A stretch of 63,963 bases of DNA from Pseudomonas citri (GCF_025336485.1 NZ_JAODAB010000030.1:1-63963), one strand, 5' to 3'; shown: positions 27,012 through 35,679, counted from the first letter of the stretch. The notes: a model not told the origin generated them from the sequence alone. Numbers and translations: made by a program.

Positions 27012-28010
27012 ATGAAATTCGACCTCGCCTACTGCCGCAGCCTCGACGAAAAACTGTCGATCTATGACGTGCGCGATTTGAATTTCGACGAGACGGTGGG
27101 CTTCGATTCCGCGAAGGAACAGTTCCAGTGCCCCAACGATGCCTGTCGGGCGGCGTTCGATGTAGCGAATGTGCTGGGAACGTTCAACGCCAAGAATGTG
27201 AATTACGTGCGCACGCCGCACTTCAAGAACATTCCCAGCACGCGGCATGTCGAGGGTTGTCCTTATGCCAGCCTGAAAACGCCGGCGACCGGCCTGGACG
27301 CGGACGCTGCGGAAGCGGATGACGGCCGGGAGGAGCATTTTCCTTCGGAGTTGTTGCTGACCCGGCGTGAGTATGTGCGCAAGCCTTCCAGCCCGGCGGT
27401 GGCGGCGGACGTGATGCGCAATGAGCGAGCGCCTTCAGGCGCCAGTCATGTCGAGCACACGAGCCGTGATTCGGCGCCGGACAAAACCAGTGTCTTTGCT
27501 CATCCGGTGGAGTGTTTCGTGTCGAACTTTGCCGACAAGGATCTGCTCAAGCGCATGCCGCTGAAGATTGGCGAGCACACGGCGTCCTATGGATCGTTCT
27601 TCAAGAAGATCGAATACCTGCTGGACAACAAGGGGCTGATCTACTGGGGCAAGATCAAGAAGATCGAGGACTATCACAGCGCCAGTTTTCGCGTCGATTT
27701 CGAGCAAAAGGTCTGGACCCAGCTACCGGGCGAGGCGAAGAAGAAGCCTTATGCGGTCAACGTTTACCTGAGCAAGAAACTGATCGACAGCTACCGCAAG
27801 CGCAAAGCGTTCCTGGAAGAAATCAAGCATGCGATCGACAGTGACGCGCCGTTGTATTGCTTCTTTTATGGTATGACGCCGGAGTTGAAACAGGTGCCCA
27901 GCAAGAAACACCCCGAACAGACGTTCGGGGTGTTCAGTGCCAACATCGAGAACCTGGATCATTTCATTATTCGGGAAGCGCCGGGGTTGGCACAGGCCAC
28001 CCGGGATTAA
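27012..28010 (+). CDS. unknown protein with N-terminal Cys/His cluster
   Basis: A 332-residue protein I do not recognise. The N-terminal 90 residues contain C40-x4-C45 and then H70...H79-x3-C83 (HFKNIPSTRHVEGC), a treble-clef or CoiA-like zinc-binding pattern. A Ser/Ala-rich linker (about 90-190) follows. The C-terminal domain (190-330) is mixed alpha/beta and basic, with GLIYWGKIKKIEDY and a FFYGMTP segment, possibly OB-like and nucleic-acid binding. I chose the ATG at 27012; the 28 upstream residues in frame are not credible. Its stop overlaps the convergent DUF3298 gene by 4 bases. It may belong with the neighbouring accessory genes. Confidence 0.75.
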   Translation: MKFDLAYCRSLDEKLSIYDVRDLNFDETVGFDSAKEQFQCPNDACRAAFDVANVLGTFNAKNVNYVRTPHFKNIPSTRHVEGCPYASLKTPATGLDADAAEADDGREEHFPSELLLTRREYVRKPSSPAVAADVMRNERAPSGASHVEHTSRDSAPDKTSVFAHPVECFVSNFADKDLLKRMPLKIGEHTASYGSFFKKIEYLLDNKGLIYWGKIKKIEDYHSASFRVDFEQKVWTQLPGEAKKKPYAVNVYLSKKLIDSYRKRKAFLEEIKHAIDSDAPLYCFFYGMTPELKQVPSKKHPEQTFGVFSANIENLDHFIIREAPGLAQATRD

Positions 28011-29179
28011 CCCTCGGGCAATTGCAGTTTGACCGCACCGGGATACTGCTTGACCACTGCGTAAGGCAATACTGACCACCCCGGATCGTCGCAATTGCGC
28101 TGCACGCGACCGAAAGACGGTAGCAGGAGCAAGCCTTCAGCGGTGAAGTGCCAGTTGGAATAATCCCAGATGCTTTCCTCGGTGTAGTCGCAACCGTCCT
28201 CGTCTGTCGGTTTGCGCATTTCGTTGGGGTACAGCGTGGTGAATTGCTTGATCAGCCATGGAGTGAGTACTTCGCGCTGATAGGTGGTTTGCGCGCTGTC
28301 CTCTTCCCCGCTCGAGGCGCTGTCGACGCGCAGCAATGGCTTGCCTTTGCCGACCCACAGCACATCTTCCAGCGACAAGCTACGACCGGTTCGAACGTCG
28401 AGATTGATGGGCGAACTGACAAAATCCGGGTGAGCTCCGCCGCAGTAGTAACGGGTGGAGATGTTCAGGCTGACCACCTCGGGCGACAGGAATTGGGGAC
28501 TGACATCCTGATCGAACTCTGAGTTTTCGCTACTTTGCAGTAAACATTCGTGGTAGCTGATGACTTCACTCCAGAGCCGCCCCAGCAATTGCTGGTTGAT
28601 CCGTTGCTGGGAGGCGGGTGGGTAGCCAGACTCAATGCTGAACATGGAGAGGCTGGATTCCGGTTGTGTCCACCATTGCAGGTCATGGCCCATGAACGAG
28701 TCTTTCTTGCCCGGCTTGAGCTTCAAGCCTCGCAAGCGGAGATATTCATATGGGTCGCTCTGCGCCAACGCAGCTATAAAGGGTAAAGCATCAGCCGCCG
28801 GCACCGGGGGCCTTGCCTCGTTCAGCTGTATTGGCAGGACTTTGCCCTCGGGGCTTTTCCATTCACCCTGCCAGCCATTGCCCGTCTCTTGCAACATCAG
28901 GGTTGGCTGGGGTTTGTCGTCGCCGTAGCGGGTATTGCCTTCGGTCAGTGTCAGCGTGTCCTCTTGCCGCGAGCCACTGAGCTCCAAATCCCGATGATAT
29001 TTCTCGTAGAAGTAGCGACCCGTGACGCTGTTCACCGGCTGGGTACTGAGTTCCAGCACAATCGGTATCTTGCCCAGGGTGCCGGTGAAGACACGTTTGC
29101 TGTCCTCGGCGTCAGCTGTCGAACAGAGCGCGAGCAGTAAAGTGGCACTGGGTACGAGGTGTAGCAGTCCTTTGAACAT
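28007..29179 (-). CDS. secreted DUF3298-type protein
   Basis: A 390-residue protein with an N-terminal signal peptide (MFKGLLHLVPSATLLLALCSTADA). The C-terminal half carries the DUF3298/RsiV-like signature YYCGGAHPDF...NLDVRTGRSLSLEDVL, found in periplasmic or lipoprotein-like proteins. It contains several cysteines. The start at 29179 gives a clean signal peptide, rather than nine codons upstream. It converges with the Cys/His-cluster gene and stands alone. Function unknown. Confidence 0.75.
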   Translation of the reverse strand: MFKGLLHLVPSATLLLALCSTADAEDSKRVFTGTLGKIPIVLELSTQPVNSVTGRYFYEKYHRDLELSGSRQEDTLTLTEGNTRYGDDKPQPTLMLQETGNGWQGEWKSPEGKVLPIQLNEARPPVPAADALPFIAALAQSDPYEYLRLRGLKLKPGKKDSFMGHDLQWWTQPESSLSMFSIESGYPPASQQRINQQLLGRLWSEVISYHECLLQSSENSEFDQDVSPQFLSPEVVSLNISTRYYCGGAHPDFVSSPINLDVRTGRSLSLEDVLWVGKGKPLLRVDSASSGEEDSAQTTYQREVLTPWLIKQFTTLYPNEMRKPTDEDGCDYTEESIWDYSNWHFTAEGLLLLPSFGRVQRNCDDPGWSVLPYAVVKQYPGAVKLQLPEG

Positions 29180-29379
29180 AGAATCATCCTTGAACAGAGC
29201 GAGCATCTGCCCACGAAACTAACGGTTCGAAACATGACGAGTCACATCACGATCACCAACATTTCACTATAGACCGAAGCGGCCATGACGCTGACGCCTG
29301 TCTGCCCCCCCTCGTGAATGGCCAGCAACGACCACTGGTCACCGACCCAAAAAATGCGATTGATCCAGGCTCAAAACAA

Positions 29380-29395
29380 CTGTACAAAAACACAG
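29380..29395 (+). promoter_or_regulatory. LexA (SOS) box
   Basis: CTGTACAAAAACACAG fits the LexA consensus CTGT-N8-ACAG with an A-rich core, embedded in a wider GTAC...GTAC dyad. It lies 33 bp upstream of the ATG of the XRE-type regulator, where binding would block its promoter. Confidence 0.75.
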
Positions 29396-29428
29396 TACTT
29401 TTGAACCCAACAGCTTTGGAGCATCCCC

Positions 29429-29746
29429 ATGGCCTCTCTCGCAATCAAAACCACCCTGGAACGCATCGCTGTCTATCAATTCACCCCTGCCCACAGCGCA
29501 CAGGCCCGCGCCATGCTGGGCTGGAGTGTCGAGGAGTTGTCCCACCAATCCGGCGTGTCGGTCCAGGCCATCCAGCGCTTCGAAGCAGGTGGCGAGCTGC
29601 GCGACGTAACCCGCCTGGCCCTCGCTTTTCGCCTGGAAGCCGAAGGCCTGGTGTTCTTCCCCGGCTTTGCACCGGGGCGCGGCATGAACATCAAGGGAGC
29701 GACGCCAAATCCGATGGAGCGGGCCGATTACGCGATGATCGAGTAA
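29429..29746 (+). CDS. XRE-family regulator, probably SOS-controlled
   Basis: A 105-residue protein with a Cro/CI-type helix-turn-helix at about residues 28-60 (ARAMLGWSVEELSHQSGVSVQAIQRFEAGG) and a short C-terminal FRLEAEGLVFFPGFAPGRG segment typical of small XRE regulators. The LexA box upstream suggests induction by DNA damage. P. aeruginosa has a small SOS-regulon gene, PA0922, in a comparable region as I recall; equivalence is unchecked. It converges with the MBL-fold gene, 20 bp away. Confidence 0.85.
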   Translation: MASLAIKTTLERIAVYQFTPAHSAQARAMLGWSVEELSHQSGVSVQAIQRFEAGGELRDVTRLALAFRLEAEGLVFFPGFAPGRGMNIKGATPNPMERADYAMIE

Positions 29747-29766
29747 GCGTTTTCGCACCTGCGGCG

Positions 29767-30825
29767 TCAGGCCACGCCGGTCTGGTTCTGATAAGCCGAG
29801 GGCTCCACATCCAGCCACCAGGCACGTCCGCGTTGTGGTTGCGCCAGCGTGAACGCTTCGCCCATCTGCGGTGTGGTGATGCAAACGTTGCGCTCCCAGG
29901 CCAGGGCCAGGATGCGATCGAAAGGTTCGTACCAGGCATGCATCGCCAGGTCGAACGTACCGTTGTGGATCGGCAGCAGCCAACGGCCCTTGAGATCGAT
30001 GTGGGCTTGCAGGGTTTGCTCCGGCTGCATGTGGACGTGGGGCCAATCGACGTTATAGGCACCGGTTTCCATCAGCGTCAGGTCAAAGGGCCCATGTCGC
30101 TCACCGATGCGTTTGAAACCGTCGAAGTAACCGGTGTCGCCGCTGAAGAAAATTCGAGTGGCCCCGTCGATCATCACCCAGGAGGCCCACAAAGTGCTGT
30201 TGCTGTCGAACAGGCCACGGCCGGAAAAGTGCTGGGACGGGGTGGCGATGAACTCGATGCCGTCTACCTCGGTGCCCTGCCACCAGTCCAGTTGACGCAC
30301 CTTGCTGGCGTCGACACCCCACTTGATCAGGGTGTCACCCACGCCCAGAGGGGTCAGGAAGTGATGGGTCTTGGCGGCGAGCGTGAGGATGGCCTGGTAG
30401 TCGAGGTGATCGTAATGATCGTGAGAAAGAATCACCGCTTCGATGGGCGGCAAGTCGTCCAGGCTGATGGGCGGCTGATGAAAACGCTTCGGACCTGCCC
30501 ATTGCACGGGTGACGCACGCTCGGAAAAAACCGGGTCGGTCAGCCAGAACTTGCCCCGCAGCTTGAGCAACACCGTGGAATGGCCGAGGCGGAAAACACT
30601 GTGGTCGGGCGCCGCCAGCAACGCGGCGCGAGTCAGTGGCTGGACGTCGATGACGCCCGCTGGCCGGGTGGTGCGCGGTTTGTGGAAAATCATGTTCCAG
30701 ATGATCCGCAGGGTGGCGCCAAAGCTTTCCCGCGGGGTAAAGGCATGGTTGTGATACTTGCCCTGTTCATGCCGGGATGAACGAGGTACAGGCGAGCTGT
30801 CGGTCGCAAGAGAGGGAATGGTCAT
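29767..30825 (-). CDS. MBL-fold metallohydrolase (UlaG/NAPE-PLD-like)
   Basis: A 352-residue metallo-beta-lactamase-fold hydrolase. The HxHxDH motif appears as SHDHYDHLD (about 135-141), with later ligands in TPSQHFSGRG, FSGDTGYF and the terminal IHNGTFDL. This set marks the NAPE-PLD/UlaG-type subgroup, which acts on phosphodiesters or lactones. There is no signal peptide. It is divergent from a TetR regulator across 134 bp with palindromic operators, so it is probably the regulated target. Substrate unknown. Confidence 0.85.
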   Translation of the reverse strand: MTIPSLATDSSPVPRSSRHEQGKYHNHAFTPRESFGATLRIIWNMIFHKPRTTRPAGVIDVQPLTRAALLAAPDHSVFRLGHSTVLLKLRGKFWLTDPVFSERASPVQWAGPKRFHQPPISLDDLPPIEAVILSHDHYDHLDYQAILTLAAKTHHFLTPLGVGDTLIKWGVDASKVRQLDWWQGTEVDGIEFIATPSQHFSGRGLFDSNSTLWASWVMIDGATRIFFSGDTGYFDGFKRIGERHGPFDLTLMETGAYNVDWPHVHMQPEQTLQAHIDLKGRWLLPIHNGTFDLAMHAWYEPFDRILALAWERNVCITTPQMGEAFTLAQPQRGRAWWLDVEPSAYQNQTGVA

Positions 30826-30869
30826 GGTGCGATAACTCCAAGGACGTCACGCTAAGCCGCTGGACGGAT

Positions 30870-30940
30870 AAACTACACCGCACGGTGTAGTTTCTAGATT
30901 GCATCAATGCCCGGAGCAAGTAAACTACCTAGTGTAATTT
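30870..30940. promoter_or_regulatory. TetR operators between the MBL gene and tetR
   Basis: AAACTACACCG-CA-CGGTGTAGTTT (30870-30893) is a perfect 11-bp inverted repeat. A related, weaker dyad, AAACTAC-CT-AGTGTAATTT, lies at 30922-30940 close to the tetR start. They sit between divergent genes, as expected for an autorepressing TetR protein. Confidence 0.75.
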
Positions 30941-30959
30941 CATCTTTCTCATCCGACGA

Positions 30960-31574
30960 ATGCCCATGACCGTACCGCAGCGCCTTACCGAGCGAAAACG
31001 CGAAGCCATTCTCCAGGCCGCCATTGCCGAATTTCGCAGCAGCGGCTTCGAGATCACCAGCATGGACAAGATCGCCGCGACTGCCGGGGTTTCCAAACGC
31101 ACGGTGTACAACCACTTCCCGAGCAAGGAAGAGCTGTTTGCCGAGATCTTGAACCGGTTGTGGAACAGCATTACCGCGGAGCAGGACAAGGCCTACAGTT
31201 CACAGACGCCCTTACGCGAGCAATTGCAGGCCTTACTGCAGGCCAAGCTGCACATGCTGGCAGACGAAAATTTCCTCGACCTGGCGCGCATTGCCATCGC
31301 CGCAACGATTCATTCTCCTGAGCGGGCCCAGGACATGGTGGCGCGCATGGGGCAGCGCGAAGAGGGGCTGACGGTCTGGATCCGCCAGGCCCAGGCCGAT
31401 GGCCGCTTGAAACCCGTGGACCCGGCGTTTGCCGCGCAGCAGGTGCACGGGCTGCTCAAGACGTTCGCGTTCTGGCCCCAGGTTTCCATGGGCCAACCGA
31501 GCCTGACTCAGGATGAGCAGGCGCAGGTGATCGAATCGGCCCTCGACATGTTTCTGGCCCGTTACCAGGCCTGA
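30960..31574 (+). CDS. TetR-family transcriptional regulator
   Basis: A 204-residue regulator with a TetR HTH at about 12-57 (AILQAAIAEFRSSGFEITSMDKIAATAGVSKRTVYNHF) and a helical ligand domain. An alternative start lies two codons downstream at 30966; neither has a strong Shine-Dalgarno. It is divergent from the MBL-fold hydrolase and probably represses both genes through the dyads at 30870-30940. Inducer unknown. Confidence 0.88.
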   Translation: MPMTVPQRLTERKREAILQAAIAEFRSSGFEITSMDKIAATAGVSKRTVYNHFPSKEELFAEILNRLWNSITAEQDKAYSSQTPLREQLQALLQAKLHMLADENFLDLARIAIAATIHSPERAQDMVARMGQREEGLTVWIRQAQADGRLKPVDPAFAAQQVHGLLKTFAFWPQVSMGQPSLTQDEQAQVIESALDMFLARYQA

Positions 31575-31582
31575 GAAAAGCG

Positions 31583-32116
31583 TCACTGCAATGATGACTT
31601 GCTGACAAATTTCTGGTGCATTTCAGTGGTCAAGGTGTCGATCCGTTCGGTCAATGCCTTGGTCATTTCCGTCAGGCGAGTGTTCTGCTCCAACAATTCG
31701 AGCAACTGCGCCGTGTTGTGCGCCGCTTGGGCCTGGCGCTCACTGTTGGCGACGGCCAAGGCTTCGCGGTGCTGGGCATCGGCTTCCATCTGGGCCTTGT
31801 CTCGGGCAGCCTGGCGGGTTTGCGCCAACAGGATCAGCGGGGCGGCATAGGCCGCCTGCAGGCTGAACGCCAGATTGAGCAAAATGAACGGGTACGCGTC
31901 GAAATGAACGACCCCTGCCAGGTTCAACCCCATCCACACCAGCACGATCAGGGTTTGCGCGCCAAGGAATGTCGGCGTCCCGAAGAACCGGGCGAACGCC
32001 TCCGCGCGCAACGCGAAGCGATCATTGCCAAAGGTCGGTGCCAGATGCGCGTGAGGGCGATGAAAACGCAGGTGATCCACTGGAGCGTCGGGGATAGATT
32101 GGGAGGAGTTCGTCAT
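31583..32116 (-). CDS. DUF1003 membrane protein
   Basis: A 177-residue protein of the DUF1003 (cyclophilin-2-like) family. Two closely spaced membrane helices lie at about 52-70 (TLIVLVWMGLNLAGV) and 77-98 (FILLNLAFSLQAAYAAPLILLA), then the conserved QTRQAARDKAQMEAD and a C-terminal coiled coil (LLELLEQNTRLTEMTKALTERIDTL). The stop lies 9 bp from the TetR gene, which converges on it. Function unknown; some homologues affect membrane or magnesium-linked processes. Confidence 0.85.
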   Translation of the reverse strand: MTNSSQSIPDAPVDHLRFHRPHAHLAPTFGNDRFALRAEAFARFFGTPTFLGAQTLIVLVWMGLNLAGVVHFDAYPFILLNLAFSLQAAYAAPLILLAQTRQAARDKAQMEADAQHREALAVANSERQAQAAHNTAQLLELLEQNTRLTEMTKALTERIDTLTTEMHQKFVSKSSLQ

Positions 32117-32200
32117 CGTAATGTTCTCTGCCTGGACTGGAGCTGACGCTCACTATAACCGCTGGAAAGTCATCCCCCATCTAGCGATGCTTGATTAGAG

Positions 32201-33085
32201 TTAGCGCAACTGCAGGTTGCGTCCCAGTTCATCGAACAAGGTCACCACCGAGCGCAAGGCCCGGCAATCCGGCCGGGTCAGGAGCCAAAGTGCCGTGTCA
32301 TACCCCACCAACGGCTCGCCCAGCGGCACAAGCCCCTGGTTGTCGCCGAGCAGAAAGTCCGGCAGCGCCGCCACACCCAAACCAGCCCGCACCAGTTCGG
32401 TGACCGAGAGCATGCTGTTACAGCGGTAAGCCGGCATCACTCCGGGAAGATGCTGACGGCGCCAGGCCACGGAGGGGTGGTCGGGGAGAAAATCGTCCGG
32501 GGCGATCCAGCTCATGGCAGCCAGGTCATCCGCTTTCGTCGAATGCAGGTACGTGGCGCTGGCACATACCCGGTAAGCCACATTGCCCAGGTTTCGCCCA
32601 ACCAGGTGCTCCGGCGGCGTGCGGGTCAAGCGCAAGGCGATGTCGGCATCTCGGCGGCTCAGGTTGGCGAAATCGTTCGAGGTGCTCAGCTCGAGGGTCA
32701 ACGCCGGATAAGCGGGCATGAAGCGCGCCAGCGCCGGCAACAACAACGCTTGCAGGACTGAGTCGGAGCACGTCAGGCGAACCGTCCCGCTGATGACCGC
32801 ACCGCCCTGCTCCACCCCCACCCGCGCTGCCTCCAAGGCTTGCTCGGCGCGCTCGGCCTGTTCGGCCAGTGCCTGGGCCAGGCTGGTGGGCAAGTAGCCG
32901 GAACGGCTTTTTTCGAACAAGGGCAGGCCCAAGGCCGACTCCAGCCGGCGTACCGAACGAAAGACCGTGGACACGTCCACGTGCAGCAGTCGCGCAGCCC
33001 GGGCCAGCGAACCGCCACGAACCAGCGCGAGGATCAGGGACAGATCGGAGTAGTCCAGACGATAGTGCGTCGCTGCATTGATCAC
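32201..33085 (-). CDS. LysR-family transcriptional regulator
   Basis: A 294-residue LysR regulator with an HTH in residues 8-65 (LDYSDLSLILALVRGGSLARAARLL and VFRSVRRLESALG). The substrate-binding domain follows and resembles regulators of the GcvA/DsdC-like acceptor group. No ATG gives a sensible N-terminus; I use the GTG at 33085 (VINAATHYRLDYSDL), since the longer frame runs into the divergent gene's promoter. It is divergent from the CTP-synthase-like amidotransferase gene, 77 bp away, which is its likely target. Confidence 0.85.
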   Translation of the reverse strand: MINAATHYRLDYSDLSLILALVRGGSLARAARLLHVDVSTVFRSVRRLESALGLPLFEKSRSGYLPTSLAQALAEQAERAEQALEAARVGVEQGGAVISGTVRLTCSDSVLQALLLPALARFMPAYPALTLELSTSNDFANLSRRDADIALRLTRTPPEHLVGRNLGNVAYRVCASATYLHSTKADDLAAMSWIAPDDFLPDHPSVAWRRQHLPGVMPAYRCNSMLSVTELVRAGLGVAALPDFLLGDNQGLVPLGEPLVGYDTALWLLTRPDCRALRSVVTLFDELGRNLQLR

Positions 33086-33162
33086 TTGGATAAACGCCCA
33101 TATGGCTTGCGTGAACGCCAATCTATAGTGGCGACCAGGAATCAACAAGCGGCGAGTCTCAC

Positions 33163-33873
33163 ATGGAAAATCAGCGTGCCTTGCGCATCGCCCTGGTCGG
33201 CGATCAGGACCCACACATCACCGCCCATCGAGCGATTCCCATCGCCCTCGAGCGGGTCGGCAGGCAAACAGGCCTGGACATTCATTTTCAATGGCTGGCA
33301 ACGGACCTCATCATCGATGACACGGCGCTGAATGCTTTCGATGGCATCTGGTGTGTACCGGGCAGCCCTTATCGAAATGAAGACGGCGCCTTGCGAGCCA
33401 TTCGTTTTGCCCGCGAACAGCGTCGCCCTTTCCTGGGCACCTGCGGCGGTTTTCAACATGCGCTGCTGGAATATGCCCGCAATGTGATGGGCTGGACCGA
33501 TGCCGCCCATGGCGAGACGAGCCCCGACGCCGAACGTGCACTGCTGACGCCGTTGAGCTGTGCCTTGATCGAGACCTTCGACAGCCTTCAGTTCGATGCG
33601 GATTCGTTGATTGCCAAGGCCTATGGCCGGCAGACCGCGTTCGAGGGCTACCATTGCCGCTTTGGGGTCAATCCGGATTTTGAGAGGGATTTGCTGAACC
33701 AGCGCCTGCACGCCGTCGCCCGGGACTCGGCCGGCGACCTGCGGGCCGTGGAGTTGCGTGATCATCCGTTCTTTGTCGCCACGCTATTCCAGCCTGAACG
33801 CGCGGCGTTGGAAGGTCGTGTGCCGCCGCTGGTCAACGCCTTTGCCCAAGCCTGTGCGAGGTCCATGGCCTAA
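33163..33873 (+). CDS. CTP synthase C-terminal-like class I glutamine amidotransferase
   Basis: A 236-residue protein resembling the glutaminase half of CTP synthase (GIWCVPGSPYRNEDGALRAI, GTCGGFQHALLEYARN, AVELRDHPFFVATLFQPE). The nucleophile Cys is C94. The family is annotated CTP synthase C-terminal-related (seleno)protein. The usual catalytic His-x-Glu appears as Q210-P-E212, so the His is replaced, and glutaminase activity by the normal triad is doubtful. There is no synthetase domain. It is divergent from the LysR gene. Function unknown. Confidence 0.82.
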   Translation: MENQRALRIALVGDQDPHITAHRAIPIALERVGRQTGLDIHFQWLATDLIIDDTALNAFDGIWCVPGSPYRNEDGALRAIRFAREQRRPFLGTCGGFQHALLEYARNVMGWTDAAHGETSPDAERALLTPLSCALIETFDSLQFDADSLIAKAYGRQTAFEGYHCRFGVNPDFERDLLNQRLHAVARDSAGDLRAVELRDHPFFVATLFQPERAALEGRVPPLVNAFAQACARSMA

Positions 33874-33875
33874 AA

Positions 33876-33971
33876 CCTGTGGGAGCAAAGCTTGCTCGCG
33901 ATAGCGGTGGGTCAGCTTGCATCAGTGCTGAATGTGCCGCCGTCATCGCGGGCAAGCCTTGCTCCCACAGG
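33876..33971. repeat. REP-like inverted pair (REPIN)
   Basis: CCTGTGGGAGCAAAGCTTGCTCGCGAT faces ATCGCGGGCAAGCCTTGCTCCCACAGG. It fills the space between the amidotransferase stop and the convergent hypothetical gene. Confidence 0.8.
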
Positions 33972-33995
33972 GTTTTGTGTGCAATTGCGCAGGAC

Positions 33996-34322
33996 TCAGC
34001 CTGCCACCAACTGCCGCACCGCCAGAATTTCCGGCAAGTCATTGCGCGCCATGTACACCCGCAAAGGTTCGGTGAGGTTGAGGCGGTCGTCGATGTTCTG
34101 GTCCAGCAACAGCTGGATGCGCTCGCGCTTGAGGGCCATGGTGCCGTTTGCCGCCGGGGTCCAGACGAATTCGCAGGTGGGGATGATGCCGTCGTCGGCC
34201 ACGTCCATGCCGAAGGCGTCTTCGCTGAACCGCACGATGTACTGGCCGGTCTTGCGATTCAAGCCAACGAAACCCTTGAGCTGGTCGGCGGCCTGGCAGA
34301 TGAATGTCGAAGTGGTGCTCAT
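33996..34322 (-). CDS. conserved hypothetical protein
   Basis: A 108-residue protein starting MSTTSTFICQAADQLKGFVG. It is soluble, with FVGLNRKTGQYIVRFSEDAFGMDVADDGIIPTCEF and a C-terminal RERIQLLLDQNIDDRLNLTEPLRVYMARNDLPEIL. It has no signal peptide or membrane helix. AGG precedes the ATG at 34322; the longer frame upstream reads through intergenic DNA. It resembles small conserved Pseudomonas proteins without known function. Confidence 0.7.
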   Translation of the reverse strand: MSTTSTFICQAADQLKGFVGLNRKTGQYIVRFSEDAFGMDVADDGIIPTCEFVWTPAANGTMALKRERIQLLLDQNIDDRLNLTEPLRVYMARNDLPEILAVRQLVAG

Positions 34323-34551
34323 GGTAAACCTCATGGATGCGTCCCTCGGGACGTCTGATAGTGGTTTACACGCAGGGCAAGCGTTTCCCTCTGCCGGAGA
34401 AACTGGTGCGCCCAAGGGTACTGCAAAGCGGCGTGGAGGTGCGTGGGAAAAATCTTCTTTGCACAGATTTATGTCGGCTTGGCGATAGCGCCGACAGCGT
34501 TCAGTTGCTAAAAGATAGGGCGTTGCACACACCCATGAAAGGATTTCGAGC

Positions 34552-35679
34552 ATGCCTGTCACCTTTACCCGCAGTGCCCTGATGCTGAGCCTGTTGCTCG
34601 GTTTCGGCCAGACACAAGCCTCCGAGGCCCCGAGTTCCAAGGCCCTGGCAGCCCTCCAGGGCATTCCGCACCCGGCGGTCATCGCCCACCGGGGCGCCTC
34701 GTTCGACGCACCGGAGTCCACCGCCGCCGCCTACAGGCTGGCCCGCGACCTGGGCGCCGATTACCTGGAACTGGACCTGCAACGCAGCAAGGACGGCGTA
34801 TTGTTCGTCCTGCATGACGACAGCCTGCTGCGCACCACGGATGTCGCGGTCAAGTTTCCCGAGCGCAAGGACAGCAGCGCCAACGCCTTCACCATGGCAG
34901 AACTCAAAACCCTCGACGCAGGCAGTTGGTTCAACACCGCCTACCCGGACCGCGCGCGCCCTTCCTTCGTGGGCTTGAAGATCCTGACGCTGGATGAAGT
35001 CATCGACATTGCCGAAGGCAACCCATCGCACAAACCGGGGCTTTACATCGAAACCAAGGAGCCGAAGCTGTTTCCCGGCATCGAACGTGACCTCAAGGAC
35101 AAGTTGCAGGACCGTGGCTGGCTGAGCCCCGCCGGGTCCAAGCTGGCCAAGCGCGCCACCGGTGTGGGCCAGGGCAAGGGCAAAGTGGTCTTGCAGACCT
35201 TCGAAAAGAGCAGCCTGGAATTGCTGCACAAAGAGATGCCGAGTGTCCCGAAAGTCCTGCTGTTGTGGGTGGGCGAAGGCAACATCGAGCCCAAGTCGAA
35301 GGTGTCTTTTGCCGAGTCTGGCGAAACGGACAAGGCGGCCTATTACGCCAAGCAGGAGCCCAAGGACAAGGCTGCGTTCGAACAATGGGTCCAGTATGCC
35401 AAGGCCCAGGGCGCCATCGGCACCGGACCGTCCGCGGCCCTGACCCACGGCGGCAGCCAGAGTTACTCGGACCTGGTGCAGCCATGGATGAACCGGTACA
35501 CCCATGACCAGGGCCTGCTGGTGCATGTCTACACCGTGGATGAAGCGGTGGACTTCAAGAAAGTGATGGATGCCGGCGTCGATGGCATCTTCACCAACCG
35601 CGCCAGTGAACTGCTCAAGTACTTCAAGCGCCCCGAGACAGGCAGCGTGACACAACTATTAGTAAAGAACGGCTATTGA
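34552..35679 (+). CDS. glpQ: periplasmic glycerophosphodiester phosphodiesterase
   Basis: A 375-residue GDPD. The signal peptide (MPVTFTRSALMLSLLLGFGQTQA) points to export. The catalytic motif HRGASFDAPEST and the metal ligands in LELDLQRSKDGVLFVLHDD are intact, and the C-terminal VHVYTVDEAVDFKKVMDAGVDGIFTNR closes the TIM barrel. It hydrolyses glycerophosphodiesters to glycerol-3-phosphate and an alcohol, so it salvages lipid headgroups. It stands alone with no glpT beside it. Confidence 0.93.
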   Translation: MPVTFTRSALMLSLLLGFGQTQASEAPSSKALAALQGIPHPAVIAHRGASFDAPESTAAAYRLARDLGADYLELDLQRSKDGVLFVLHDDSLLRTTDVAVKFPERKDSSANAFTMAELKTLDAGSWFNTAYPDRARPSFVGLKILTLDEVIDIAEGNPSHKPGLYIETKEPKLFPGIERDLKDKLQDRGWLSPAGSKLAKRATGVGQGKGKVVLQTFEKSSLELLHKEMPSVPKVLLLWVGEGNIEPKSKVSFAESGETDKAAYYAKQEPKDKAAFEQWVQYAKAQGAIGTGPSAALTHGGSQSYSDLVQPWMNRYTHDQGLLVHVYTVDEAVDFKKVMDAGVDGIFTNRASELLKYFKRPETGSVTQLLVKNGY

